Notes: generated by a model not told the origin, from the letters alone. DNA of 64,000 nt from Gemmatimonadaceae bacterium (GCA_035606695.1 DATNEW010000028.1:62001-126000), one strand, 5' to 3'; shown: positions 8,158-18,147, counted from the stretch's first letter. Made by a program: numbers and translations.

Positions 8158-8583
8158 GTGCACACTGAGTCGGCAGCAGATCCCGAGCGGCTTGCGCTGG
8201 CCAATCGGCTCATCGGAGTGATGGACCCGTCGTTCGCGCCGGACTCGATGAGCGATGTTCGATCGAGTAGTCCCGAGACGCAGGAATCCGACGCGCGCGA
8301 TGCCGATCGCCGCGTTCGCGTCAAATCCCAAACGCGAATGTTCGCCGCGAAATACCTGCCGCCGGAAGTGAGCCGGCCCATCGTCGCCAGCGCGTTCGCG
8401 GACGCGTTCGTCGCGAGTGAGCTGCGCGCGATGATCGCCTTCTATGAATCGCCTGTTGGGCGCAAGCTCGTCGGACAGAACGCCGAGATTCTGCTCGTCA
8501 TCCGGCGCGCGTTCGACAACATTCTGCAGCAGCGCCGGAGGGAGCTCGGAGAAGCCACCGTGCCGTCCCGGGAACTCGAATAG
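8158..8583 (+). CDS. DUF2059-like protein
   Basis: A 141-residue protein. The C-terminal half contains the DUF2059 hallmark FYESPVGRKLVGQNAEIL and surrounding helices. A GTG start at 8158 is preferred because GGAG lies seven bases upstream; longer in-frame extensions run into the divergent regulator's promoter region. Most family members carry a signal peptide, and this one does not from that start, so it is either cytoplasmic or the start is wrong. Function of the family is unknown. It is divergent from the lasso regulator and probably not part of that cluster. Confidence 0.7.
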   Translation: MHTESAADPERLALANRLIGVMDPSFAPDSMSDVRSSSPETQESDARDADRRVRVKSQTRMFAAKYLPPEVSRPIVASAFADAFVASELRAMIAFYESPVGRKLVGQNAEILLVIRRAFDNILQQRRRELGEATVPSRELE

Positions 8584-8906
8584 CCAGCCTCGGCCGTTCT
8601 CGACCGTTGAAGTCGGCGTTTCCGCCCTTGACGAGCCTTGCCTCCCGGGACATGCTCAGAATGTCAGGGAGAAGGATCGCATGCCGAGGCTGTCGAAATG
8701 CAGCACCGTGCCCCGTTCGTAGCATGACGAACGCGAATACGCACCCCACGCCTCTCGACGACTTCGTCGGCGACGAAACCCTGCGCGCCTGGCTGACCGT
8801 AAGCCCCGCGCATCGGCACGCTGCGCTCACGCCACAGCACCGCTGACCAGCGGCGTTCCGATTAACCGGCCGGATTCCGCGTCACGCGGAGGGAGGGGTT
8901 CTCGTT
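8584..8906. other. Intergenic region with EF-G leader
   Basis: A 323-base stretch between the DUF2059-like gene and the EF-G-like gene. I see no confident gene. A 40-codon plus-strand frame (8724-8846) lacks a Shine-Dalgarno sequence and recognisable content. The last 30 bases hold a short hairpin and a strong ribosome binding site for the downstream gene. The EF-G promoter is presumably here, but I cannot point to a clear -35/-10 pair. Confidence 0.5.
8876..8898 (+). promoter_or_regulatory. Hairpin abutting a strong ribosome binding site of the EF-G-like gene
   Basis: TCCGCG-TCA-CGCGGA (8876-8890) is a perfect 6-bp hairpin with a 3-base loop. It ends directly against the Shine-Dalgarno run GGGAGGGG (8891-8898), eight bases before the ATG at 8907. 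Such a position could influence initiation, but this is only a structural observation. Confidence 0.45.
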
Positions 8907-11015
8907 ATGAGAGAATACAAGGGATCGGAGATCCGCAACATCGCGGTGGTAGGACACGGGGCGAGCGGCAAGACCAGTCTGGTCGATGCGCTCGCCTTTG
9001 TGTCAGGCAGCGCGAAGCGGCACGGATCGGTGAGGGACGGCACCGCCCTGACCGATCACGCCGCCGAAGAAATCGAGCGCGGATTCTCGATCAACCTCGG
9101 CTGCGCCTATGCCGAGTGGCAGGACACCAAGATCAATCTCATCGACACCCCGGGGTATCTCGACTTCAACGGCGACGCGATCGCCGGTCTGGCCGCGGCC
9201 GACGGCGCGCTCGTCGTCGTGCCGGCGACGTCCGGCGTCGAAGTCGGTACGGAGCGCATGTTCCGCGAGGCGGTGAGCCGCCGCGATCCGGTGCTGTTCG
9301 TGGTGTCGATGATGGACAAGGAGCACGCCGACTTCGATCGCATCTACCAGCAGATCAAGACGCGGCTGACGAACAAGGTCATCCCCGTCGAGATCCCGAT
9401 CGGCGAAGGCCCCGACTTCCATGGCGTCATCAATCTCTTCACCAAGCGCGCGCTGCAGTTCAAGCGCGGCGTGAAGACGGGCGAGTATGAGGAAACTGAT
9501 ATACCAGAAGAAGCACAAGCGCAGTTCGACCGCTACTACGCGGAGTTGATCGAGTCGATCTCGGCGACGGACGACACGCTGCTCGAGCGCTATCTCGAGG
9601 GCGGCGACATCTCGCGCGACGACGCGATCGCCGGCATGAAGGAAGCGATGAAGCGCATGGAGCTCTTCCCGCTCTTCTGCGTCTCGAGCGAGCACAATTA
9701 CGGCACGCAGGCCGTGCTCTCGACGATCGTCGAGCTCATGCCGAACGCCTTCGAGATGGAAGAGGTGCACGCGTTCACGGGCGCCGAGGGCGACGCGACG
9801 GTCGACATTCACGCCGAGGACGACAAGCACTGCATCGCGCACGTGTTCAAGACGATGTCCGAGCCGCACGTCGGCGACGTCACCTTCTTCCGCCTGTATT
9901 CCGGCACCATCACCAACGGCGACGAGTTGTACAACGCCACGCGCGCCGGGGCGGAGAAGTTGAATCACCTCTCCGTGGCCCAGGGCAAGGAGCGCACGGA
10001 GGTACCGCGGCTGCACGCGGGCGATCTGGGCTGCGTGGCCAAGCTGCGCAACACCCATACGAACGACACCCTCTCGACGAAGCAGCATCCCGTGCGCATG
10101 CCGCTCATCACCTTCCCCGAGCCGACGATCAACATGGCGGTGCACGCCGCCAACCGCGCCGACGAGGAGAAGCTGCAATCCGGATTGCACCGGCTGCACG
10201 ACGAGGACCCCACGTTCGAGGTACACTACAACGCCGAGACGCACGAGACGATCGTCTCCGGCCTCGGCGAGCGGCACCTCGAAGTGGCGATGAGTAAACT
10301 CAAACGAAAGTTCGCCGTGACGGCCGAGCTCTCGAAGCCCAGGATCGCGTATCGCGAGACGATCAAGGCGAAAGCCGAGGGCCAGGGCAGGCACAAGAAA
10401 CAATCGGGCGGCCGCGGGCAGTTTGGCGACTGCTGGGTGCGATTCGCGCCGCTGCCGCGCGGGACTGGCTACCGCTTCGTCGATTCAATCGTCGGCGGCT
10501 CGATTCCCCGGCAGTTCATCCCCGCCGTCGACAAGGGAATTCAGGAAGCGTCGGTGCGCGGCATTCTCGCCGGCTATCCGCTCGTCGATTTCCAGGTCGA
10601 GGTGTACGACGGCTCGTATCACACCGTCGACTCGAACGAAATGTCCTTCAAGATGGCCGGCATTCTCGCGTTCAAGGGCGTTGCCGCGAGATGCAAGCCG
10701 GTGCTCCTCGAGCCACTCGATGAAATCGAAGTCACGACGCCCGACGACTACATGGGCGACGTGCTCGGCGATCTCTCATCGCGCCGCGGACACATTCTTG
10801 GCTCGGAGCCGAGTGATGCGGGCACGGTCATTCGCGCGATCGTGCCGCAGGCCGAGTTGCATGACTACGCCAGCTCCGTGTCGTCGATGACGCAGGGGCG
10901 GGCGAGGTTCCACCGCGCGTTCAAGGGATATGAGGAAGCACCGCACGAGGTGGCGCAGAAGGTGATCGAAGACCACGCCAAGGAGAAGGACGAGGAGCTG
11001 GTCGCGGCGCACTAA
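8907..11015 (+). CDS. fusA: Elongation factor G-like translational GTPase
   Basis: A 702-residue protein with the EF-G layout: GTP-binding domain, OB domain, then domains III-V. G1 is GHGASGKT (residues 16-23), switch I is around ERGFSIN, and G3 is DTPGY. The normal G4 motif NKxD is replaced by SMMD near residue 134. Domain IV has the KKQSGGRGQFGD segment typical of EF-G and the C-terminus has HILGSEP and YASSVSSMTQGRA. Length matches EF-G. It resembles the EF-G-like/FusA2 group more than canonical EF-G, so it could be a paralogue rather than the main translocase. It is monocistronic or followed by the secreted protein 15 bases downstream. Confidence 0.9.
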   Translation: MREYKGSEIRNIAVVGHGASGKTSLVDALAFVSGSAKRHGSVRDGTALTDHAAEEIERGFSINLGCAYAEWQDTKINLIDTPGYLDFNGDAIAGLAAADGALVVVPATSGVEVGTERMFREAVSRRDPVLFVVSMMDKEHADFDRIYQQIKTRLTNKVIPVEIPIGEGPDFHGVINLFTKRALQFKRGVKTGEYEETDIPEEAQAQFDRYYAELIESISATDDTLLERYLEGGDISRDDAIAGMKEAMKRMELFPLFCVSSEHNYGTQAVLSTIVELMPNAFEMEEVHAFTGAEGDATVDIHAEDDKHCIAHVFKTMSEPHVGDVTFFRLYSGTITNGDELYNATRAGAEKLNHLSVAQGKERTEVPRLHAGDLGCVAKLRNTHTNDTLSTKQHPVRMPLITFPEPTINMAVHAANRADEEKLQSGLHRLHDEDPTFEVHYNAETHETIVSGLGERHLEVAMSKLKRKFAVTAELSKPRIAYRETIKAKAEGQGRHKKQSGGRGQFGDCWVRFAPLPRGTGYRFVDSIVGGSIPRQFIPAVDKGIQEASVRGILAGYPLVDFQVEVYDGSYHTVDSNEMSFKMAGILAFKGVAARCKPVLLEPLDEIEVTTPDDYMGDVLGDLSSRRGHILGSEPSDAGTVIRAIVPQAELHDYASSVSSMTQGRARFHRAFKGYEEAPHEVAQKVIEDHAKEKDEELVAAH

Positions 11016-11030
11016 CTTCACAGGAGTCGC

Positions 11031-11948
11031 ATGGACCGGTCGTATCGCTGGGCCGCGGTGTTCGCCACGATCTTGGTGGCGGGTGCCGCGGCCCCCATCA
11101 CGCGGGTGCAGGGAGTGTCGTACACCATTCGCGGGTCGACGCATCGCGCGCGGCCCGTCCCCGCCATTCCCGACACCGGGTACACGGCGCACGTCGTCTG
11201 GGCGACGTCGCGCGGACGCATGGATATCGTGTCGGGCGCGCAGCGGCCGCTGTTCGCCGAAGGCGACTACATCCTGTTCGACAGCACCGACTATATCGTG
11301 GTGCATCCGGCGGCGCAGACGTATTCGACGCCGCCCGACATGTCGGGGATGTCGAGTGCGCCGGGCATGGATCAGATGCGCGATGCGATGAAGGTGAGCG
11401 ACATACACATGTCGCTCGATACGCTCGAGAGGGGCGTGATGATCAACGGATTTCGCACGACACACTACCGGACGCGGTCGTCGTTCACGATCACGATCGA
11501 CATGTCGGCGTTCGGCGCGGCCGCCGGATCAAATCCTCCGTCGACAACCACGGAGGCGGTCACGGATATCTGGTACGCGGACACCGTGGCGGCGACGCCA
11601 AGTCCGTTCGTGTCGACCGCGCGGGAGCTGCCGGCGATGATGGGCGCCATGAAGGAGGTCTTCGATCGTACGAAGGCGTTGCGCGCCGCAATGCCGACGC
11701 AGCTCCTGGCGGTGCGAACGACGACCATCTCGCGCGCGATCCCTGCTGGCAGCGTCGGCCCGGTCGACGGCAATTCGGAGAATGCCGCCGACATCAGCGA
11801 TTTCATACGCACGAACGTTGACGTGAGCCGGCTCGCGCTGCCGGCGAGTTACACCCTTGTGCCGATGGCCGGCACAGAGATGTTTGGCTCGCCGAAGCCG
11901 CTCGCGCCTGAAGTGCTGGCGAAGTGGCGGAGTGTGCCCAAAGAGTGA
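11031..11948 (+). CDS. Secreted protein of unknown function
   Basis: A 305-residue protein with a signal peptide (MDRSYRWAAVFATILVAGAAA) and a likely cleavage near residue 28. The mature part alternates beta-like segments such as GDYILFDSTDYIVVHPA with a methionine-rich stretch (DMSGMSSAPGMDQMRDAM). It is somewhat reminiscent of periplasmic DUF4412-type proteins, but I do not recognise it with confidence. CAGGAG lies about seven bases before the ATG. It follows the EF-G-like gene by 15 bases on the same strand. Confidence 0.7.
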   Translation: MDRSYRWAAVFATILVAGAAAPITRVQGVSYTIRGSTHRARPVPAIPDTGYTAHVVWATSRGRMDIVSGAQRPLFAEGDYILFDSTDYIVVHPAAQTYSTPPDMSGMSSAPGMDQMRDAMKVSDIHMSLDTLERGVMINGFRTTHYRTRSSFTITIDMSAFGAAAGSNPPSTTTEAVTDIWYADTVAATPSPFVSTARELPAMMGAMKEVFDRTKALRAAMPTQLLAVRTTTISRAIPAGSVGPVDGNSENAADISDFIRTNVDVSRLALPASYTLVPMAGTEMFGSPKPLAPEVLAKWRSVPKE

Positions 11949-11961
11949 GTCGGGCTGCGCG

Positions 11962-14900
11962 TCATGCTGACGCGTCAACGTGCAGAAGCATGCTTGCGAG
12001 GAGCTGTGGGTCGCGACAAACCACCAAGCCCCACACGCCCTCGCGCCCCCAGCGATTGACGGCCGAGACCCAACGGCGAGCGGCTTGGTGCTTCGCTCGA
12101 TCTTGCTCGGTTTCCTCCCCCTTGATCTCGACCAGAACGTGTGCGCCGTTCGTGAGTCGAACCACGAAATCGGGATAGTACGCGTGCGCTACCCCTAGGT
12201 ACTCGTACGGGATGGAAAGTTCCAGGTGATCGTTGCGCGCATACGCCGCGACGACGTTCGATTGCTCCAGGCGGAAGACCGCAGCCTGTTCCCAGGTGTC
12301 GGTGTCGGCTACGACCTGATCGATCTGGCTTTTCGTCGTCGCGATGCAGGGTCGAATCGTCTTGAAGCTCACGCGACTCGTGTCACCGATACGCTGCGTG
12401 CGGTTGAGCAGTGGAAGCAGTGGGAGCTCGCCCGCCGCATCGTCCGGCTCGATGGCCGCGACAAGCCGTTCGACCGTGCGTTGCGTGTAGGTCTGAAGTC
12501 CGAGCTCACGCATATCGCAACCGCGTGTCGACACGCGTGTGCCGACGTATTCGGAGACGAGGCGGAATACTTGCGGAAAGAGCTGATGCCTCGAAACAAG
12601 TGAGAGTTTCGCCGCCTTTCCCTCCGTGAGTCGGCGAACGACCTCACGCGCAATCTCGAACTCGATAGTCTGCAGATGCGTGGATTCGTAGAATGCCTGC
12701 CGGTCCTGCAACTGGAGAGCGAAGCCCCCCGCGACATCCGGTCCTCCGACCTGATGACTCACCTGCGGCTTGACGAATACCGCGGTCGGATTCCGATCCG
12801 GCTCGAGAACGATCGGTTCGATCGAGGAAATGTCCGCGCGAATGAGATTGTGGCGCAACGCGACAACGTAGCCCTCGACAACCGGGAACCGAATCATGAA
12901 CTCCGAGCGCTCGGGCAATGAGCGCACGTGATTTTTCGGGCTGTCGTCGGGAGTCGGCGCGCCGACTTCGCGACCCTTGAACGGGATGACAGAGAACGGA
13001 ATGCCATACACGTCCACGTATTCTTCGGTCAGCAGCCCCGTGCTCGGGTCGGGAGTGTAGTCCATCCGTCGCAAACCGCGGCCGACCACCTGCTCGCACA
13101 GCAGTTGGCTGCCGAACGCGCGCAAACCAAGAATATGCGTCACGTTGTTCGCGTCCCAACCTTCATTCAGCATCTGCACGCTGACCACGCACCGAATATG
13201 TTCGCCCGGCGTCCCGGGTTTCCCGACGGAGGCGACGATTTGGCGAATGCGCTCCGCCGCGTCTTTCTTACCACCGTTCGGTCCGGTTTCGGCTTGCTCG
13301 AGCTCCCGCGAATCGATACGCAGGGTGTGCTTCCTTTGCGCCGAGTTGCTGAAATACTCCGGAAAAAGAGAGCCTTGGCCGAATATCGTCTTCGTCGTGG
13401 ACTTCGGTGCTCGCCTGCTCGCGCTCTCTTCGTCCTCGTCCTCAACATCGCTCGACTCGGCGGTCACCGTTCGCTCGCCAGAGATCCGTTCGTAAAACTC
13501 CTCGGCGATATCGACGTTGTCGCAAACGACAATGAGAACGGGCGGGATGAATTCCTGGCCGGGCTTCGCCATCGCCATTCGCTCGAAGCGCTCAATCCAT
13601 TGACTCGCGAGCGTCGCGAGCGCGTCCTCGGCATTCCGCCACACGATCTCGGGTTTCGGCTTACCGCCAGGCAGCTTCTCGCCGGGGGCCAAACGCTCCG
13701 TGATGTGCCGCCACAACGCAAAATACTTGGGCTCCGGCCGACCGGTCGTGTCACTGACGGGTATTCGCGGAATCTTCACGATTCCACTTTCGATCGCATC
13801 GACCAATCCGAAGTCACTCACCAGCCAAGGGAACGGTGCTCCTTCCGTGTACCCGCTCCCATGCAGATAGAAGGGCGTCGCCGAGAGATCGATGCAGCAA
13901 TGGATACCGACGGACGCGTTGATGCGATCGAGACCCGCAATCCAAACCGTCGCCTCCTCGCGCTCCGCTCGCTCCTCGCGCGAGAATTCAGCGTCGGTCA
14001 CGCGCGCCGGCCGATAGGCGTGATGTGCCTCATCGTTGAACACGAGAATTGGACCGCGGCGCGCGAGCTCTCCGAGCACGCGCTTCGCAAAGGCATCATT
14101 GGACTCGATGCCTTTGTTCACAACCGTATAGGTCTTGCCGCCGTCGGCGTGCGGAGACTCGAGCGCGAACGCGTGCCAGTTCGTGACGAGCAGGGCGCCC
14201 TTGCGCAGCTCCGGCCAGAGGGGCGATGGAACGAGATCGAACATCTCGTAGTAGTTGCCTGGCTCATCAGGCCTGAGCACCTGAAGGCGTTCCTTGATCG
14301 TGATATTGGGACACACGATCAACGCCGCGCTGGGAAATCGATCGTTGCCAGGCACGCGGCCGCGATTGCAGAATGACCATGCGACGAGCATCGCCATGAC
14401 TACGGTTTTCCCGCTCCCCGTCGCCATCTTACACCCGTAACGGAACAACGGGGGGAGTTCAGCCTCGTTCGGCGCGTCGACCATCGAGGCGTGTCGTCCG
14501 ACGCGTTCCTCGAGCGCAAATGAGACACGTTCATCCCGGCGCAGACGCTCGTAGTCTTCCAGCGACAGCTTGGGTTTGAACCGCGGCGATCGATGTGTGC
14601 CGAGAATCTCGTTCAGGTAGATGATCGTCTCGACTGCCTCGCGCTGGCAGAAAAACAGGGGTCGCGATCGCTCCGCTCGAGTCCAGTGACGGAGCAACTG
14701 CTTTGTCACCGGCGTCGCGCCTTCCCATTCCGACTCACGCCACCGTCGAACGTCCTCGCGAAGAGCGTTTACGAGCTCGAGGGGATCGCTCTCCTCCTGC
14801 GCGATGAGCGAGAGTTGGCCTCCGCTCGTGCGTTCTGATCGAAACCAATAACTCGCCTCTCGGCGGCCTTCAGTTCGAGTCGCGGCTCCCATGTTCGTGT

Positions 14901-15030
14901 CGTAGAGCCAATGCCAGGCGGGTTCCTGATATGGGCTGCACAGAATCGGTGACGCTACCGGCTGAATCGGCAGCGGCTCTTGCCCGCGTGCCTCGGCTTC
15001 GCTCGATGTCGCGCGCTTCCTCGGTGCCAT
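11962..15030 (-). CDS. res: Type III restriction endonuclease, Res (helicase-nuclease) subunit
   Basis: A 1022-residue SF2 helicase fused to a nuclease. Walker A is MATGSGKTVVMAM near residue 207, the Walker B box is NDEAHHAYRP near 329, and the later helicase motif QVVGRGLRRMDY is present. The C-terminal segment includes DFVVRLTNGAHVLVEIKGEE, the D...ExK pattern of a PD-(D/E)XK nuclease. Res cleaves DNA after ATP-driven communication between two sites bound by Mod. It starts 11 bases after the stop of mod on the same strand. Length is typical of the family. No frameshift is seen, so the system is likely functional. Confidence 0.92.
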   Translation of the reverse strand: MAPRKRATSSEAEARGQEPLPIQPVASPILCSPYQEPAWHWLYDTNMGAATRTEGRREASYWFRSERTSGGQLSLIAQEESDPLELVNALREDVRRWRESEWEGATPVTKQLLRHWTRAERSRPLFFCQREAVETIIYLNEILGTHRSPRFKPKLSLEDYERLRRDERVSFALEERVGRHASMVDAPNEAELPPLFRYGCKMATGSGKTVVMAMLVAWSFCNRGRVPGNDRFPSAALIVCPNITIKERLQVLRPDEPGNYYEMFDLVPSPLWPELRKGALLVTNWHAFALESPHADGGKTYTVVNKGIESNDAFAKRVLGELARRGPILVFNDEAHHAYRPARVTDAEFSREERAEREEATVWIAGLDRINASVGIHCCIDLSATPFYLHGSGYTEGAPFPWLVSDFGLVDAIESGIVKIPRIPVSDTTGRPEPKYFALWRHITERLAPGEKLPGGKPKPEIVWRNAEDALATLASQWIERFERMAMAKPGQEFIPPVLIVVCDNVDIAEEFYERISGERTVTAESSDVEDEDEESASRRAPKSTTKTIFGQGSLFPEYFSNSAQRKHTLRIDSRELEQAETGPNGGKKDAAERIRQIVASVGKPGTPGEHIRCVVSVQMLNEGWDANNVTHILGLRAFGSQLLCEQVVGRGLRRMDYTPDPSTGLLTEEYVDVYGIPFSVIPFKGREVGAPTPDDSPKNHVRSLPERSEFMIRFPVVEGYVVALRHNLIRADISSIEPIVLEPDRNPTAVFVKPQVSHQVGGPDVAGGFALQLQDRQAFYESTHLQTIEFEIAREVVRRLTEGKAAKLSLVSRHQLFPQVFRLVSEYVGTRVSTRGCDMRELGLQTYTQRTVERLVAAIEPDDAAGELPLLPLLNRTQRIGDTSRVSFKTIRPCIATTKSQIDQVVADTDTWEQAAVFRLEQSNVVAAYARNDHLELSIPYEYLGVAHAYYPDFVVRLTNGAHVLVEIKGEETEQDRAKHQAARRWVSAVNRWGREGVWGLVVCRDPQLLASMLLHVDASA

Positions 15031-15041
15031 CGTGCGGCGTC

Positions 15042-18038
15042 TCAGGCTGAGCGCCGGCGGCGCTCCGGGCTGGACTCGAGCCGGTGAACCCGCATTACCT
15101 CATTGCCGCGTGGGTCAATGACCTTCACCGCGCATCGCGCATGCTCTCCTGCCTCGAACGGCAGCGAGCTCGTGCCGCTGAGTGTCGCAAATTTGTCTTC
15201 GTCGATATACCCGCCGAGTGCGCGAGCGAGCTTGTCCCACGCGGTCTTGTCCGGAAAAAAGGCTTGCGTGATGCAGAATGTTCTGCCGTCATAGTCGCTG
15301 TCGACGAACCATGCAGCGACCTTGTCTGCCCGCGTCGGGACGATTGCGTTCGCGACCGGGTCATAGATGTCGACGCCTTCCATTGCCACCGTGAAGGTGC
15401 CGTCTGCGTGGTGATCCAATCGCGTGCGCGGTGTTCCGAACACCGTGAAGATCTGCGAATTCGGCGTGTCCTTGAGAAGCCCCGTCATCTGGACGTCTGG
15501 ACGGATGTGCGCGAGGTGCGCGCGCACTCTCGGGTTCGGGTCGTCCTGGATGACCGCCTGCGCTGCGCCGTCGAAGTTGAATCCGGCGAACACGACGTCG
15601 TCGAAGCCGCGTCGAGACGCCGCATGCAACGCCTCTTCGACTTGAACGGCCGTCACCGGTCCGTGTTGAGGTCCGAAACTGACCGCGACTCGGCGGGAAC
15701 GACCATTGCCGGCATTCCACTCTCCCTCGCCGTGAAGAAACGGGTCATCGAGCGGATCCAGGCGCGAGATCTTGGCGACATGGTTATCGGGAAATCGCAC
15801 GCCATCGGCTAGCAGCAATCTGCGCATGCGATCGACATACGCCTCACCGTTAATGGCGTCCGCTTGTGTGGAATTCGGGCCGAACGTCTCGAGATCGTCC
15901 GCGGTCGATTCGATGGGAGAGTCGTCGAGTGATTCCTCGGCCGGCATCACCGCCTCGACGGTGAACGGTCCGGTGACGCGGACGACGCCGGAGACGATTT
16001 CCGGCTGATCGACGAGTTCTGCAGGCTCCGCACTCGCCGCAATGGCGGCGTCCACCTCGTCCATCTTCGCGCGCCATGCGGCGCGATAGTCGGCAAGCGC
16101 TGAGCGGAGCCCAGCCGGCCAATCGTCGTCGGCGTCAAATGGAATTTCCCATTCCCGCCATTCGGCCGCTGGCAGAAGCCAGCGGCGTCGATCGGCGTCA
16201 GAAATTGAGCGTCTTCCTTCGCGACGCTCCTTCTGGGCGAGCTTTGTCTTGAGTTGTCGGCGAAGATCGGTGGAAACCTTCTTCAGCGCCGCGTTCACTT
16301 TGGTGAGCTTCTGCGCGAGAATGGCTGCATGTTTCGTGAGGATCGGATCGAGGCCGGTATTTTGCGCGATGCTCTTGAGCGTGATATGGGGAACGGTCTT
16401 GTAGATGAAGCCGTTCGCTGGATCGCCTTCCTTATGAGTGCGCCCGCCTTCCAGTTTCGGCGGTTTGGTCTTGTATTGATCGAAGCGCGAGGTGAGCAGC
16501 CGCTGCCGCGCGATGGCGATCGCGACGCGAGAGGAGTCGATCGTGATCCAGCGTCGACCCCATTGCTCGGCGACGAATGCGGTGGTGCCGGAGCCACAGG
16601 TCGGATCGAGGACGAGATCGCCGGGCTCGGTTGTCATCAGGAGGCATCGCTCAATGACCCGCGCATTTGTTTGAACGACGTACCGCTTGTCCGGTGTTCC
16701 GGCCAGGTCATTCCAGACATTGGTCAACGCGACAGCGGGAAAATCGTCAGCGTAGCGCTTGAACCGAATACGGTTCGTCGTGTACAGCACTCGATCGGCC
16801 GCATCGACACGAGGTATGTTTCTTGGCGCGATCTTCCAGGAGTTTCCACCCGATGGGAAACTTTGGTCTCGAAGAACTACGGGATCGTTCGGGCCGGATT
16901 TGTCGCTGTAGAACGCGTTCGAACTGAAGAGTCGGTAATCAACGCCTGCCTCGAGCCCGGGTTCGAGTGCCGAAGCATTGATAACTTCACCGCTGCGCAA
17001 TTGCGCGTTGCCGAATCCATCAGCATCGGCTGGATCGCGGAACGCGTATAGCCGACGGAATCGCGCGAGCGCACCATCTCGGTCCTTGGCGTACCAGATA
17101 ATGAACTCATTGATCGGCGGAACAAAATCGCCCGATTGGCTTCCCTTCTTCGTGAAGGTGATTAGCCCGATGAAGCCGCCTTGTCCGAACACGTCATCGA
17201 GCACCGATCGCACACGGTGAAGATTCTCATCCGAGATCTGAACAAAAATGCTGCCTGAATCCGCGAGCATTTCGCGGCAGAGCATGAGGCGGTCACGCAA
17301 GTACGCGAGGTATGAGTGGACGCCAAGTGTCCACGTGTCACGGTACGCTTTGACCACTTCGGGCTCGCGAGTGAGATCGGATTCCCGGTCATCGACTCTG
17401 AGCTTGCTGACCTGGCTCTGAAAATTGCTCGCGAACTTGATCCCGTAGGGCGGATCGAGATAGATCATCTGAACTTTGCCGGCGAGATCTTCGCGCCGGG
17501 TGAGGCTCGCCATCACTTGAAGGGAATCGCCGAGGATGAGCCGGTTCGCCCAGTCGACATCATGCTGGTAGAATTGAACGGCCTCGCGATACGGCTGCTC
17601 GGGATCAGCGAATAGATCGCGCTGGACATCCTCGCGGCGCGCGGCTTTGAGTATCGCCTGTGCACTGACGCGTTCATGAATGTGAAGCGCGACCGGATCG
17701 ACGACGAACCCCTTGGCCTCGCGCTTGCCCGTCCACTCCAGCCACGGTTGCCGCTGCTGCAGCGCGTTGGCCACATGCCGAGCTTCCGTCTCAGTGAGGC
17801 GGCGCCGCGTCGCCTCGGCGAGCAATTCCGGTAGCTGGTCGGCGCCGCCGGTCGCGTCAAAGCGCAACTCGGGCGGCAAATGCGGATCGTACGCGTACGG
17901 GACTTTCGGTGTCTCACGCACACGACCTTGCGCCGCCAAACCGGCCGTTGGGTTGTTCTTGCGCGACGCATCGTAGCGAAAATCGGCAACTGGCGTTGCC
18001 GGAGTTTCACCACCTCGATTGTTGCGTCGACGCGCCAC
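15042..18038 (-). CDS. mod: Type III DNA methyltransferase, Mod subunit, long form
   Basis: A 998-residue N6-adenine methyltransferase. The catalytic motif IV DPPYGIKF (near residue 197) comes before the SAM-binding motif I DLVLDPTCGSGTTAF (near 478), the beta-class order used by type III Mod proteins. The region between them contains the target-recognition segment. The C-terminal ~450 residues extend beyond a usual Mod (about 550-650 residues), with helical Lys-rich sequence and then a beta-rich part; its role is not clear. It is first in a mod-res operon and divergent from a small DNA-binding gene 160 bases away, which may control it. Confidence 0.92.
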   Translation of the reverse strand: MARRRNNRGGETPATPVADFRYDASRKNNPTAGLAAQGRVRETPKVPYAYDPHLPPELRFDATGGADQLPELLAEATRRRLTETEARHVANALQQRQPWLEWTGKREAKGFVVDPVALHIHERVSAQAILKAARREDVQRDLFADPEQPYREAVQFYQHDVDWANRLILGDSLQVMASLTRREDLAGKVQMIYLDPPYGIKFASNFQSQVSKLRVDDRESDLTREPEVVKAYRDTWTLGVHSYLAYLRDRLMLCREMLADSGSIFVQISDENLHRVRSVLDDVFGQGGFIGLITFTKKGSQSGDFVPPINEFIIWYAKDRDGALARFRRLYAFRDPADADGFGNAQLRSGEVINASALEPGLEAGVDYRLFSSNAFYSDKSGPNDPVVLRDQSFPSGGNSWKIAPRNIPRVDAADRVLYTTNRIRFKRYADDFPAVALTNVWNDLAGTPDKRYVVQTNARVIERCLLMTTEPGDLVLDPTCGSGTTAFVAEQWGRRWITIDSSRVAIAIARQRLLTSRFDQYKTKPPKLEGGRTHKEGDPANGFIYKTVPHITLKSIAQNTGLDPILTKHAAILAQKLTKVNAALKKVSTDLRRQLKTKLAQKERREGRRSISDADRRRWLLPAAEWREWEIPFDADDDWPAGLRSALADYRAAWRAKMDEVDAAIAASAEPAELVDQPEIVSGVVRVTGPFTVEAVMPAEESLDDSPIESTADDLETFGPNSTQADAINGEAYVDRMRRLLLADGVRFPDNHVAKISRLDPLDDPFLHGEGEWNAGNGRSRRVAVSFGPQHGPVTAVQVEEALHAASRRGFDDVVFAGFNFDGAAQAVIQDDPNPRVRAHLAHIRPDVQMTGLLKDTPNSQIFTVFGTPRTRLDHHADGTFTVAMEGVDIYDPVANAIVPTRADKVAAWFVDSDYDGRTFCITQAFFPDKTAWDKLARALGGYIDEDKFATLSGTSSLPFEAGEHARCAVKVIDPRGNEVMRVHRLESSPERRRRSA

Positions 18039-18147
18039 GAACAGCCCTCGCGAATATCCCGGTCACTCGGCGAACCGCGCCGAACCGATCGTGAGACGGA
18101 TTGCGCCACACCCGGCTGGCGCGATAAGCTCCCACGTGTAATACAAA

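Noticed and set aside
8724-8846. Small plus-strand frame of 40 codons before the EF-G-like gene
   Set aside because: No ribosome binding site, no known motif, and only chance-length; possible but not supported.
9003-10403. Minus-strand open frame of 466 codons opposite the EF-G-like gene
   Set aside because: Antisense shadow of a clear translational GTPase.
12928-14376. Plus-strand open frame of 482 codons opposite res
   Set aside because: Antisense to the helicase; no domain visible.
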